The notes below the pieces were generated by a model. The model had not been told where the DNA came from. It worked only from the letters and a program-made list of their open reading frames with translations, and ran no database searches. A stretch of 64,000 nucleotides of DNA from Opitutaceae bacterium. GTDB taxonomy: Bacteria; Verrucomicrobiota; Verrucomicrobiia; Opitutales; Opitutaceae. Each line of letters begins with the position of its first letter. Position 1 is the stretch's first letter. Positions 52,754-62,170 of this stretch are shown here, in pieces. The stretch covers positions 124,001 through 188,000 of the forward strand of contig JANQKV010000049.1 in NCBI GenBank assembly GCA_028280945.1, in the 5' to 3' direction. A program made the position numbers and the translations under genes.

Positions 52754-53794
52754 TCACTCGCGGTGAGTTTCGATAAACTCGCGAATCACTTGTTCCCGAG
52801 CGACGCGGCGATTTTCCATGTCGATCTCTTCTTGGGAGCGCTGGGCTTCGTGGCGGGAGAGGGCCTTGCGCATCTTGGAAAGAGCAATGTTTTGCAACTG
52901 GCGAATGCGCTCGCGGGTCACGTTGAATTTCTGCCCCACTTCTTCGAGAGTGAGCTCGTCGTAGCCGTCGAGACCGAAGCGATGGCGGAGAATCTCCGCT
53001 TCCCGGGGATCGAGCTCGTCGATCATACGATGGAGGTCCGAGCGTTCGGAGTTCTCCCGGAGGGAGTCGAGGGGGTTGACCGTGTTCTCGTCACCCACCA
53101 TCTCGCCAAATGTGGTGGAGTCGCTGTCGTCGCCAACCGGGGCGTCAAGGGAAGCCGGACGAACACTCACGCTCTTCAAGTGAGCGACCTTATTGGTCGG
53201 GATCTGCAATTCGATGGCAATCTCTTCGTCGGTGGGCTCACGACCGAGTTCCTCGGTGAGGGCCATTGCGGTGCGACGCATCTTGGCGATCTTATCGACC
53301 AAGTGGACCGGGAGGCGGATGGTCTTGGATTGATTGGCGAGAGCACGCTTGATGGACTGCTTGATCCACCATGCGGCGTAGGTGGAGAGCTTGCCGCCCT
53401 TGCTGGGATCAAAACGCTCAACTGCCTTGATTAAACCAATGTTGCCTTCGCTTATGAGGTCGAGGAGAGGGAGGCCAAAATCCTTGTAGTCCATCGCTAT
53501 TTTCACGACGAGCCGCAGGTTGGCCGAAATCATATGATCACGAGCTGCCTTGTCGCCTTTTTGGATGCGGTTGGCCAGTTGGACCTCCTCTTCAGGAGTA
53601 AGCAGGGGAGTTTTGCCGATTTCCTGTAAGTAAAGCTGGAGATTGCTGCGATCGGAAGGCGAGGGCCGTTCGGCGGGGGGCGATTCGGGCTTCTCGAGGA
53701 AGGAGGGCGGAGCGTCCGTATTTTGCGCACCGTTTTGTTGAACATCGACAAAAGCTAGACGGTTGGCTGAACGAGGTGAAGTTAAGGTAGCCAT
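52754..53794 (-). CDS. RpoD/RpoS-type sigma-70 factor
   Basis: This 346-residue RNA polymerase sigma factor has region 1.2 (SNLQLYLQEIGKTPLLTPEEE), region 2 with the -10-reading helix (GLIKAVERFDPSKGGKLSTYAAWWIKQ), region 3 and region 4.2 (LEEVGQKFNVTRERIRQLQNIALSKM). The long region 1.1 of a housekeeping RpoD is absent, so it is a group 2 factor or a short primary sigma. Upstream are a GAGACAAAA inverted repeat and an AT-rich region, probably the promoter area. An RpoS-like role in stress or stationary phase is inferred only. Confidence 0.9.
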   Translation of the reverse strand: MATLTSPRSANRLAFVDVQQNGAQNTDAPPSFLEKPESPPAERPSPSDRSNLQLYLQEIGKTPLLTPEEEVQLANRIQKGDKAARDHMISANLRLVVKIAMDYKDFGLPLLDLISEGNIGLIKAVERFDPSKGGKLSTYAAWWIKQSIKRALANQSKTIRLPVHLVDKIAKMRRTAMALTEELGREPTDEEIAIELQIPTNKVAHLKSVSVRPASLDAPVGDDSDSTTFGEMVGDENTVNPLDSLRENSERSDLHRMIDELDPREAEILRHRFGLDGYDELTLEEVGQKFNVTRERIRQLQNIALSKMRKALSRHEAQRSQEEIDMENRRVAREQVIREFIETHRE

Positions 53795-53937
53795 GATTCG
53801 GTGCGTTTTGGTTGGGTTGGGATCGAAAGTGATCTTGGTGGAAGGATGATTTGGGAAAGAAGCAGGGTTGATTTGTTCCGTTCGAGTGGTCTAACCGGTC
53901 AACTATTCCGAGAAAAGGTTAACAAATCTGCCAAGGC

Positions 53938-53963
53938 GAGACAAAATGTTCAGTTTTTGTCTC
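53938..53963. promoter_or_regulatory. GAGACAAAA inverted repeat upstream of the sigma-factor gene
   Basis: GAGACAAAA (53938-53946) and TTTTGTCTC (53955-53963) form a perfect 9-bp dyad with an 8-base spacer, 144 bases before the sigma-factor ATG. A further TTTTGTCTC is at 54110-54118, across the trpE stop codon. The surrounding 320-base AT-rich gap (53795-54116) has no gene. It is operator-like, regulator unknown. Confidence 0.55.
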
Positions 53964-54064
53964 AAAAAAGCCGAACGAATACTAAGGTTTAGCCTAAATA
54001 AGGCCCTGTATTGACACAATAATAAGGTTTTTGTGCCTCAAATCGGGCCAAATATGGCATTTAA

Positions 54065-54082
54065 CCCCTGCTAAGGCAGGGG
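54065..54082. terminator. Perfect hairpin downstream of trpE
   Basis: CCCCTGC and GCAGGGG form a perfect 7-bp stem with a 4-base loop, 35 bases past the trpE stop. There is no T-run on either strand, so it is a weak terminator candidate or a processing structure. Confidence 0.35.
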
Positions 54083-54116
54083 ATACGACGAAATCGCCCT
54101 ATGTTACAGTTTTGTC

Positions 54117-55598
54117 TCAAAGTCGTTCAGCCAACGTGACCGCCTTAAACAACGCTGAAGCTTTGTTGATGGTTTCCTGAAATTCTGACTCGGGAACGCT
54201 GTCAGCGACGATGCCCGCTCCCGCCTGAATGTGGATCTGGCCATCCTTCAGCAGGGAGGTGCGTAGCATGATGCAGGAATCCAAGTTCCCGTCGTATCCA
54301 AAATACCCCAACGCTCCCGCATAGAATCCACGTTGCACGGGTTCTTTTTCCGCGATGATCTGCATGGCGCGTATTTTAGGAGCGCCTGACACTGTGCCCG
54401 CCGGGAATGTCGCGCGCATCAAGTCATAGGCATTCTTGTCGTGCGCGATTGTTCCCTCCACCTGCGACACGATGTGCATCACGTGTGAATAGCGCTCAAT
54501 CACCATCTGTTCCGGCACGTGCACGGATCCGAACTGGCAAACGCGGCCAATGTCGTTTCGCGCCAGGTCGACCAACATGAGATGTTCGGCGCACTCTTTC
54601 TCATCGGCCAGCAAATCCTGTTCGAGGGCGTGGTCCTCGGCCGGAGTCGCGCCGCGTTTCCGGGTTCCTGCAATTGGCCTGATTTCCACTCGGTCGCCCG
54701 AGAGGCGCACATGAACCTCGGGCGAAGCTCCCACGATCGCGTAGTCCACCGTGTCCAGAATGAACATGTAGGGCGAAGGATTCACGGTGCGCAGGGCCCG
54801 ATAGAGATCCAGGGGGCCGCGGGAAAATGGCTGCGAAAACCGTTGTGAAGGCACGACCTGGATGATGTCGCCTGCGCGCACGTATTCCTTGCACTCCTCA
54901 ACCACGGTCTCGAATTGATCCTGGGTAAAGTTCCCGGCCGGGACGGATACTTTGTCCACGCTTGAGAGTGTTGCGGGGGCCAGTTGGTGGGGGCGGGCCA
55001 ACAGTTCCCCCATTTCCTCCAGCTCTGCCACCGCCGCATCGTAGGCGGAGTGAGGATCTTCACCAACATGAGCATTCACGACCAATCGCAGGGTCTGTTG
55101 CGCGCGATCGAAGATGGCGGTCGAGTCGACCAGCATGAAGTAGATCAACGGGAGCTCATGCTCATCCGCTGGTGCCATCGGCACACTGGGTTCAACCCGG
55201 GTAACATATTCGTAACCGATGAAGCCGACGGCGCCGCCGGTGAAACGAGGCAGGTCGGGAGCATCGACGGGTTTCACATCGGCCATCTCCTCCTGAATCA
55301 GGGTCAACGGGTCGGGCGGGGTCGGGATGGTGGTTACCGATCCGTCCGGAGTGCGCACCTCAGTGGACCGTTGTCCGCAGGCAAAGATCTTGCGCGGTCG
55401 CACGCCGATAAAGCTGTAGCGCGAGAGCGTTTCGCCTCCCTCCACGGATTCGAGCAGGAACGAAGGGCCGGCCTGTTTGAGTTTGGCGTAAGCGGAAACC
55501 GGAGTTTCCAGGTCGGCCATCAGATCGGCATGCACCGGGATCAGGTTACCCTGTGAACTCAGCTCGATAAACGTCTCTCGGGAAGGGTGGATCTGCAT
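54117..55598 (-). CDS. trpE: Anthranilate synthase component I
   Basis: First enzyme of tryptophan biosynthesis, making anthranilate from chorismate with TrpG. The 493-residue protein carries the feedback-binding motif LLESVEGGETLSRYSFIG, the chorismate-binding domain with VSGAPKIRAMQIIAEKEP, and the C-terminal GAGIVADSVPESEFQET. The LLES element suggests that it is inhibited by tryptophan. The start ATG at 55598 gives MQIHPSRETF; longer upstream frames are out of family. No TrpG or other trp gene is adjacent. It sits on the same strand as glmS, 95 bases away. Confidence 0.95.
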   Translation of the reverse strand: MQIHPSRETFIELSSQGNLIPVHADLMADLETPVSAYAKLKQAGPSFLLESVEGGETLSRYSFIGVRPRKIFACGQRSTEVRTPDGSVTTIPTPPDPLTLIQEEMADVKPVDAPDLPRFTGGAVGFIGYEYVTRVEPSVPMAPADEHELPLIYFMLVDSTAIFDRAQQTLRLVVNAHVGEDPHSAYDAAVAELEEMGELLARPHQLAPATLSSVDKVSVPAGNFTQDQFETVVEECKEYVRAGDIIQVVPSQRFSQPFSRGPLDLYRALRTVNPSPYMFILDTVDYAIVGASPEVHVRLSGDRVEIRPIAGTRKRGATPAEDHALEQDLLADEKECAEHLMLVDLARNDIGRVCQFGSVHVPEQMVIERYSHVMHIVSQVEGTIAHDKNAYDLMRATFPAGTVSGAPKIRAMQIIAEKEPVQRGFYAGALGYFGYDGNLDSCIMLRTSLLKDGQIHIQAGAGIVADSVPESEFQETINKASALFKAVTLAERL

Positions 55599-55693
55599 GG
55601 GGTATTTCTTGTGAATCGGTGTCTGGGTGCGACCGCGGTCAATCTCAACCCCGAAAACGGATCGACGGGGTCCGACCGCCAACCGCCAAAGCT

Positions 55694-57547
55694 CTACTCG
55701 ACCGTCACCGATTTCGCCAGGTTGCGTGGCTTGTCGACATCGCATCCGCGTTCCACCGCCACGTAATAGCTGAAGAGCTGCAACGGAATCGTTGCCAGAA
55801 TGGGAAGCACGACCTCGTGAGATTGCGGAATCCGAACAACCTCATCGGCAAGCCCGTCGGGTAACTCCGCCCCCGCCGTGGTGATCGCGATGATCGGCCC
55901 ACCCCGGGCTTTGATCTCCTGCATGGACGAGACCACTTTGTTAAACAGCTCGTTGGCGGGCACGATGAAAACGCTGGGGCACTGTTCATTGATCAGGGCA
56001 ATCGGACCGTGCTTCATCTCGGCGGCCGGATAGGCTTCGGCATGGATGTAGGAGATTTCCTTCAGCTTGAGTGCCCCCTCCAGGGCGATGGGAAACAATT
56101 CCAGGCGTCCGAGGAACAACATGTCCTCGACGTGAGCGTAACGCTTGGCGATTTGCTCGATCTGAGGCGCGAGTTTCAGCGTCTCCCTCACCAAATCAGG
56201 CGCCTGTTTCAACGCGGTTACGATTTCGGTTCCTTCGCGGAAGCTCATGTCTCGAATCCGTCCGAGATACAGTGCCAGCATCGCGCCCAGCACGAGCTGC
56301 GACGTAAATGCCTTGGTCGAGGCGACGCCAATTTCAGGTCCGGCGTGCTGATAGATTCCGCCATCCGCCTCGCGTGCAATCGTTGAACCCACGCCGTTGT
56401 TGATCGCCAGAACTTTGAACCCCTTGCGCTGGGCCTCCCTCATGGCGGCCAGGGTGTCGATCGTTTCCCCGGACTGGCTGACGACAAAAAAGAGGGTTTT
56501 GGCGAAGAGGGGAGTGTTGCGGTAGCGAAACTCCGAGGCATGGTCGCATTCGACCGGGAGTCGGGCAAAGCGTTCGATCAGGTGCTCGGTGACCATGCCG
56601 GCGTGGAGCGCAGTCCCGCACGAGCAAAACATGACGCGTTCGATGCCCCTGATCTCATTGGCGGTGAGGTTAAGGCCACCGAACATCGCGGTGGCACCAT
56701 CCTGCGCGAAGCGCCCCCGCATGGCGTTCTCGAGGGCGGCAGGTTGCTCAAAAATCTCCTTGAGCATGAAGTGGTCGTATTCACCGAGGTCCGTGTCTTC
56801 GACGGTCCAGTCAACCTGATCGATCACGGGCGAAACGCCCGTGGCGTCGAGCGTCGAAATCGTAAACGAAGCACCCTTGATGGCGACGAGTTCACCATCG
56901 TTGAGGTAAACCACGTTTTGTGTCCGGCTGACGAGGGCCGCCACGTCCGAGGCAACCACCATTTCATCCTGTCCTACTCCCAGAATGAGCGGGGAACCGC
57001 GGCGGGCAGCGATCATCTCGTCGGGGTGATCAGCGCAAAGCACGCAGATGCCATAGGTGCCTTCAACATGATGCAGGGTTTTGCGCACGCTGTTGAGCAG
57101 ACGGGACGAGTCGTCGGTTGCGGCCGGTTCTTTGGCGAAATGGTAGGCGATCAGATTGGCGAGCACCTCCGTGTCGGTCTCGGATTTGAACTCGTATCCC
57201 TTGGTGATGAGAAAGCGTTTAATCGCGGCGTAGTTTTCGATTACGCCATTGTGAATGAGGGCGATCTTGTCGTCGGAGGATATATGGGGATGGGCGTTGT
57301 CATCGGTCACTCCTCCGTGGGTGGCCCAGCGTGTGTGACCAATACCGGTGGTTCCCCCGCCAAAATCGGGGGGAATACTTTGCGAAAGTCCGTCCACTCG
57401 CCCCGTTTGTTTGGTTACGCTGAAGCCCGATCCTTTGATCAGGGCGATTCCGGCAGAATCGTAGCCGCGGTATTCCAGCCGTTTGAGGCCTTCCAGAATA
57501 ATCGGGGCGGCCTGGGCATGGCCAATGTATCCAACGATTCCACACAT
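55694..57547 (-). CDS. glmS: Glutamine-fructose-6-phosphate aminotransferase (isomerizing)
   Basis: This enzyme makes glucosamine 6-phosphate for cell-wall synthesis. The 617-residue protein has an N-terminal Ntn glutaminase domain with catalytic Cys2 (MCGIVGYIGHAQ) and GHTRWATHGGVTDDNAHPH. Two SIS sugar-isomerase domains follow (VVSQSGETIDTLAAMREAQ, GRLELFPIALEGALKLKEISYIHAEAYPAAEMKHGPIALI), ending DKPRNLAKSVTVE. The length matches the family. It diverges from glgC over about 85 bases. Confidence 0.97.
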   Translation of the reverse strand: MCGIVGYIGHAQAAPIILEGLKRLEYRGYDSAGIALIKGSGFSVTKQTGRVDGLSQSIPPDFGGGTTGIGHTRWATHGGVTDDNAHPHISSDDKIALIHNGVIENYAAIKRFLITKGYEFKSETDTEVLANLIAYHFAKEPAATDDSSRLLNSVRKTLHHVEGTYGICVLCADHPDEMIAARRGSPLILGVGQDEMVVASDVAALVSRTQNVVYLNDGELVAIKGASFTISTLDATGVSPVIDQVDWTVEDTDLGEYDHFMLKEIFEQPAALENAMRGRFAQDGATAMFGGLNLTANEIRGIERVMFCSCGTALHAGMVTEHLIERFARLPVECDHASEFRYRNTPLFAKTLFFVVSQSGETIDTLAAMREAQRKGFKVLAINNGVGSTIAREADGGIYQHAGPEIGVASTKAFTSQLVLGAMLALYLGRIRDMSFREGTEIVTALKQAPDLVRETLKLAPQIEQIAKRYAHVEDMLFLGRLELFPIALEGALKLKEISYIHAEAYPAAEMKHGPIALINEQCPSVFIVPANELFNKVVSSMQEIKARGGPIIAITTAGAELPDGLADEVVRIPQSHEVVLPILATIPLQLFSYYVAVERGCDVDKPRNLAKSVTVE

Positions 57548-57632
57548 AGATTTAACGTTATTGTGTTGGCGGTGTGACGCGTCGACCGCAATCTGGCCTC
57601 ATTCGTCCCATTCAACCCCCAATAATTATCCG

Positions 57633-58922
57633 ATGAACCGAGACAAAAAAGTAGTGGCTGTTGTCATGGGCGGTGGTCGCGGCACGCGGCTCCACCCGCT
57701 TACCACTGAACGTTGTAAACCTGCGGTGCCGCTCGCCGGCAAGTATCGTCTCGTCGATATTCCGATCAGCAATTGCCTCAATTCCGGGATCAATCGGATC
57801 TTTATTCTGACCCAGTTTCACACCGCTTCGCTTCATCGCCACATCCAGAACACCTACAATTTCGACCAGTTTGGCGGCGGCTTCGTGGACATCCTCTCCG
57901 CCGAGCAGACGGAGAAGACAAACGATTGGTATCAAGGCACGGCCGACGCGGTCAGGCGGAATCTCCAGCACCTGCGGAATGAAGATCATGACTACGTGTT
58001 GATCCTTTCGGGCGACCAACTCTACCGGATGGACTTCCTCGACATCATCCAGCAGCACGAGGCCAGCGGTGCCGAGGTTACTCTCGCCGCCATGCCGATC
58101 CCGGCTTCCAAGGTCGAAGGCTTGGGATTGATGGGCGTGAACGACGATCTGGAAATCGAACGTTTTGCCGAGAAACCCAAGGATCCGGCCGTCATTGATG
58201 GTCTCGCCATGAGCCCTGAACTTGAAGCCAAGTTGGGCAATGCATCGCCCGAGCATAAGCGCTGCCTCGCGTCGATGGGCATCTATGTGTTCAATCGCGA
58301 GGCTCTCAGCCAGGCATTGGACAATGAGATGACCGATTTTGGCAAAGAGGTCATCCCCAGTCTACTCGGCCAAAAGAAACTGAACGCTTTTGTGTTTGAA
58401 GGTTACTGGGAAGACATTGGAACCGTGCGGGCGTTCTTCGAGACCAATCTGGCCATTGCCGATCCGCTGCCACCGTTTGATTTCTTCGATGAGGAAGCGC
58501 CGATTTACACCCACAATCGATCCTTGCCGCCGTCGAAGATCAATAAGTGTGCGATCAATCACGCCGTGGTCGGAGATGGCTGCATCATCGAGTCCTCTGA
58601 AATCACTCATTCCGTGATTTCCCATCGCTCCTACATCCGTAACGGCTGCGTGTTGACCGATGTGGTCATGATGGGGTCGGACAATTACGAGACCGCGGCT
58701 GAGCTGGCGAAAAACGACAGCTCCGAGCATCCACATCTGGGGCTCGGCAATAGATGCCGGATCAAGGGCGCAATTATCGACAAAAACACGCGCATCGGCA
58801 ACGACGTTGAGCTGGACCCATCCGGCAAAGATGACGGCGTCTACGACCACGGCATTGTCATTCGAGACGGTGTGTTGGTCGTGCCGAAGGGCAATATTGT
58901 GCCGCACGGTTTTAAGCTCTAG
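57633..58922 (+). CDS. glgC: Glucose-1-phosphate adenylyltransferase
   Basis: This enzyme makes ADP-glucose for glycogen. The 429-residue nucleotidyltransferase has VMGGGRGTRLHPLTTERCKPAVPLAGKYRLVDI, GTADAVRRNLQHL, YVLILSGDQLYRMD and the C-terminal left-handed beta-helix (IIDKNTRIGNDVEL). The start MNRDKKVVAVV at 57633 is favoured over a longer frame reaching into the divergent region. Its 3' end overlaps the convergent nagA gene by four bases. Confidence 0.95.
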   Translation: MNRDKKVVAVVMGGGRGTRLHPLTTERCKPAVPLAGKYRLVDIPISNCLNSGINRIFILTQFHTASLHRHIQNTYNFDQFGGGFVDILSAEQTEKTNDWYQGTADAVRRNLQHLRNEDHDYVLILSGDQLYRMDFLDIIQQHEASGAEVTLAAMPIPASKVEGLGLMGVNDDLEIERFAEKPKDPAVIDGLAMSPELEAKLGNASPEHKRCLASMGIYVFNREALSQALDNEMTDFGKEVIPSLLGQKKLNAFVFEGYWEDIGTVRAFFETNLAIADPLPPFDFFDEEAPIYTHNRSLPPSKINKCAINHAVVGDGCIIESSEITHSVISHRSYIRNGCVLTDVVMMGSDNYETAAELAKNDSSEHPHLGLGNRCRIKGAIIDKNTRIGNDVELDPSGKDDGVYDHGIVIRDGVLVVPKGNIVPHGFKL

Positions 58923-59893
58923 GCGGCATCGTTGATCACCGTCACGCGGTGCTCGGCCTCATCCCATTCGACGAGAATGTCGGGTGGTGGTGGGATTCCG
59001 ATCGCGGCGGCGGGCTGCAGTGAAGCCATCGACCAGACGGTCTCCAAGTCCAGATCACACCAATCACATGTTCGTCCGATCGCATCGTCGAGCGTGAGCG
59101 ACGACCCCGCCAAGTGGCCGGCTCCCACAGCCGTCACGCGACCATTGATTGCCCGTTCCACTTCGAAGTCAGCGAGTCCGTAGCGACCGGGAGGAGCCGC
59201 CGCCGCCGCCACGGCGTCGGTGACCAGAATGCATCGCGCCGGAGTTTTTGCCTTTACCGCTGTCGCAACAAAATCCGGCGGCAAATGGTGGCCATCCACG
59301 ATCAAGCCCGCGGCCAGGCGATCATTCGCCAGCTGAGGCCAGAACACGTTTTGATGTCGGTCCATTTGGTTAAAACAACCGTTGCCCAAGTGGGTGGACA
59401 GGGTGGCTCCGGCACTCGCAGCGGCTGCGATGGTTTCAGCGTCGGCCGCCATGTGGCCGAGAGCGACCACGATATTCTGTCCGACAAGGTATTCAATCAA
59501 TGCCAGCGCCCCGGGGACCTCGGGGGCCAGGGTGACCATCTGGATTTGTCCCTCCGCCGCATCCTGCCGGCGTTTAAAATCCTCAACACTCGCCGGAGCG
59601 ACGTGGCGGATATCATGCGCTCCCCTTGGTCCATCAACGGCCGAGATGTAGGGGCCTTCCATGTGAATTCCGACCATCAGTTGGTGGCTGCTGGCCACCA
59701 GCGGTGTTGCGCAGGCGGCGAAGTGCGGTGTGCTTGAAGTGATGATGGTCGGCAGACAGGCCCGCACGCCGGTCAGGCACATGGCGTTGAGCGCACGGTC
59801 GATGTCCTCACCCTCCAGGTTTCCTGCATTGAAGTCGACACCGGCAAAGCCGTTGACCTGGAGATCAACGAGGCCTGGCAGCGTCAGTCTCAT
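58919..59893 (-). CDS. nagA: N-acetylglucosamine-6-phosphate deacetylase (short form)
   Basis: This enzyme removes acetate from N-acetylglucosamine 6-phosphate. The 324-residue protein has [18 protein letters not shown], the metal motif [25 protein letters not shown] (normally THLFNAM), IVDGHHL and LVTDAV (catalytic Asp). It is about 50 residues shorter than typical NagA; the N-terminal beta-sandwich strand region is missing, though the barrel looks complete. It overlaps nagB by four bases, so they work together. Confidence 0.85.
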   Translation of the reverse strand: MRLTLPGLVDLQVNGFAGVDFNAGNLEGEDIDRALNAMCLTGVRACLPTIITSSTPHFAACATPLVASSHQLMVGIHMEGPYISAVDGPRGAHDIRHVAPASVEDFKRRQDAAEGQIQMVTLAPEVPGALALIEYLVGQNIVVALGHMAADAETIAAAASAGATLSTHLGNGCFNQMDRHQNVFWPQLANDRLAAGLIVDGHHLPPDFVATAVKAKTPARCILVTDAVAAAAAPPGRYGLADFEVERAINGRVTAVGAGHLAGSSLTLDDAIGRTCDWCDLDLETVWSMASLQPAAAIGIPPPPDILVEWDEAEHRVTVINDAA

Positions 59894-60669
59894 GTGGCCA
59901 CTACGTGTTGCGCCTTGAACTCGGGAGAAAGCTGCGAGGCACCGCCTTCATCCAAATAGAGGTGGTTGCCGGCGTGGCGCCGTAGGATCGACGCGGGTGC
60001 ATCCGGAGAAATGGGACCTTCCAAGCAACGTTTTGTCGCCGCCGCTTTTCGCTCGTCGGGCACAAGGGTGATGACCTCCTTGACCTGCAACAGCTGATGC
60101 GCCGACAGGGTGATGGCCTGACGCGGCACATCATCGAAAGTCGGAAACCATCCCTCACCCAGCTGCTGCCGGCGGCAGGCGTCATCGAGATCCACCACCA
60201 GGTAGGGATCAGTCGCCTCGAAATCGGCGGGCGGATCGTTAAAGGCGATGTGGCCATTTTCACCAATGCCCGCGAATGCTACATCGATGGGAGCGGCCGT
60301 GAGCGAAGCACCAACTTCGTCGCATGTTTTCTGCGGATCCGCTTCCCCGTCCAACAAGTGGTAACGCTGGATGCCGGCGGGGATGATCAGGCGGTCGAGC
60401 AGGTAACGGCGAAAACTGGCCGGGTGATCGATGGGGATGCCGATGTATTCATCCAAATGATACATCTCGACCTTCGACCAATCCAGGTCGGGGGCCTTCA
60501 CCAAGGCGTCGACAAACTCGATCTGGGAAGCCCCGGTGGCGGCGATGATGCGCGCTTCACCCTTGGCGGTGAGGGCCGCGCGAATGATTCGGGCGGCGTG
60601 TTGGGCCGCGGCGGTCGCGGCTTGAGGACGATCAGGATATACTCGAATGCGGAGGTTTTCTTCGGCCAT
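59890..60669 (-). CDS. nagB: Glucosamine-6-phosphate deaminase
   Basis: This enzyme converts glucosamine 6-phosphate to fructose 6-phosphate and ammonia. The 259-residue protein has the N-terminal [12 protein letters not shown], the [10 protein letters not shown] loop carrying the catalytic acid, and [15 protein letters not shown] with the ring-opening His. The conserved Glu after IAFN is Asp here. It is the first gene of the nagB-nagA pair and diverges from the epimerase gene over very little sequence. Confidence 0.93.
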   Translation of the reverse strand: MAEENLRIRVYPDRPQAATAAAQHAARIIRAALTAKGEARIIAATGASQIEFVDALVKAPDLDWSKVEMYHLDEYIGIPIDHPASFRRYLLDRLIIPAGIQRYHLLDGEADPQKTCDEVGASLTAAPIDVAFAGIGENGHIAFNDPPADFEATDPYLVVDLDDACRRQQLGEGWFPTFDDVPRQAITLSAHQLLQVKEVITLVPDERKAAATKRCLEGPISPDAPASILRRHAGNHLYLDEGGASQLSPEFKAQHVVAT

Positions 60670-60689
60670 GACTGACGTTGGATTCCGCG

Positions 60690-62048
60690 ATGAAATTCGC
60701 CAGCTGCGAGGCTAAAAACGCGGATGAAATTTCACCGCCAAAATTAGGTCCTTTTTGGATTGGCGCGGGAGGTGCCAGACCCAGTCATGCATGGGTGCCT
60801 GTGCTCGATCGCAAAACCCATGAAGCGGAACTCCAGCAGGCGCTGTCACGGCTTCACGAGGGTGATCGCATTGCCATGGCGCGATGGCTGAGGCAGCACC
60901 TTTTTGAGCATGTCCTGCCGTTTTGGGACCGGCAGATGGATGTGGAACGAGGTGGACTTTTCACCTGTGTTTCGGATCAGGGGGAAAAGGTTGCCGGAGA
61001 CAAGTGGCTGTGGAGCCAATGGCGGGCGGTGTGGGTTTTTGCCCGCATTTTTAATACCCTCGACCCGGATTCCAAGTGGCGGGACCGGGCGGAGCAAATT
61101 GCTCGGTTTTGCCTGAAGTTCGGCTGGCTGGAAGAGGAGCAAGGTTGGGCGCTGTTGCTGAAGCAGGACGGCACGATGAAACGCGGCTACGAAAGCATCT
61201 ACGTCGATGCGTTTGCCGTCTACGGCTTGAGTGAGCTTTATCGCGCGACCGGTAACCACGATTGGATTGAGCGAGCCCGGTTGACAGCGACGCATGCGGT
61301 GCGGCGGATCGAGGAAATGGGGGATCAGTTGCCTCACTTTCCCTATCCCATTGCACTCGGAACAAAACCTCACGGCGTGCCCATGATCTGGTCGCTGAAA
61401 CTGGCGTCACTCGGGGCGGCGGCGCAGGATCAGGCGTGGATGGAACGTTCGTGGTCGATGTTGCGTGAGATCGACCGGGATTTCTATGACGAGTCAGAAG
61501 ACCGTGTGTGCGAAACGGCTTCGCTTGACGGGGACAGCACCACCCTTTCGCCGCGGGTAACGGTTCCCGGACATGTAATCGAGGGCATGTGGTTTAGATG
61601 GGTTGCGGAACAGACGTCGGCCAAGCCGACGCTTGGCGCCAAAGAATTCTGGCGGCGCACCGAACGACACTTCGACTTGGGTTGGGAGGAGTCCTCCGGA
61701 GGAGGTTTGTTGCTGGCTACGGATGCGCGCGGGATGGTGGCCGAGGCGGGTTGGCCGCTTGCTGATCTCAAGCTGTGGTGGCCGCTCACCGAAGCGCTCG
61801 TAACTTCACTCTTCGGTTGGCACGAGACAGCCGACCTCAAATGGCACCGTTGGTATGCCCGGCTTTGGCAATTGGCGTGCGGCCATTACGTTGATTGGGA
61901 AAACGGAGAATGGCGGCAGAAGCTGGATCGCAGTCTTCAGCCGTTCAGTGGCACGGTGGCATTACCGGTGAAGGACCCGTTTCATCTGCCGCGCAGCCTG
62001 ATCCTGCAGATCGAATTACTCGAATCCGGTCGAACTCCGCGTCCCTGA
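60690..62048 (+). CDS. AGE-family sugar epimerase/isomerase
   Basis: This (alpha/alpha)6-barrel protein belongs to the N-acylglucosamine 2-epimerase / cellobiose 2-epimerase family. Signatures include [67 protein letters not shown] (catalytic His) and [12 protein letters not shown]. From the ATG at 60690 it is 452 residues. That leaves only 20 bases to the divergent nagB start, so a GTG at 60795 ([15 protein letters not shown]) is a good alternative. Next to nagA/nagB it probably feeds an amino sugar into the pathway. Confidence 0.85.
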   Translation: MKFASCEAKNADEISPPKLGPFWIGAGGARPSHAWVPVLDRKTHEAELQQALSRLHEGDRIAMARWLRQHLFEHVLPFWDRQMDVERGGLFTCVSDQGEKVAGDKWLWSQWRAVWVFARIFNTLDPDSKWRDRAEQIARFCLKFGWLEEEQGWALLLKQDGTMKRGYESIYVDAFAVYGLSELYRATGNHDWIERARLTATHAVRRIEEMGDQLPHFPYPIALGTKPHGVPMIWSLKLASLGAAAQDQAWMERSWSMLREIDRDFYDESEDRVCETASLDGDSTTLSPRVTVPGHVIEGMWFRWVAEQTSAKPTLGAKEFWRRTERHFDLGWEESSGGGLLLATDARGMVAEAGWPLADLKLWWPLTEALVTSLFGWHETADLKWHRWYARLWQLACGHYVDWENGEWRQKLDRSLQPFSGTVALPVKDPFHLPRSLILQIELLESGRTPRP

Positions 62049-62061
62049 TCCGGCTCATCCG

Positions 62062-62110
62062 TTCACCGCGAGGGACACTCTGGACTATAATGTCACCATA
62101 ATGGTGACAT
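62062..62110 (+). promoter_or_regulatory. Consensus -10 box with a perfect palindromic operator and no gene downstream
   Basis: A perfect TATAAT (62086-62091) stands 18 bases after TTCACC (62062-62067, weak -35). Its last bases begin a perfect palindrome: ATGTCACCAT (62090-62099), a central A, ATGGTGACAT (62101-62110). The arrangement is like an autorepressed toxin-antitoxin promoter. To the right only a four-codon frame (MVTS, stop) and the end of ychF on the other strand are found. Confidence 0.6.
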
Positions 62111-62170
62111 CATAGGTTCAGCTTACTCTGAGAGGGTGACTTTGCCGTGTGGGGCGGGGTGACGGACGTG

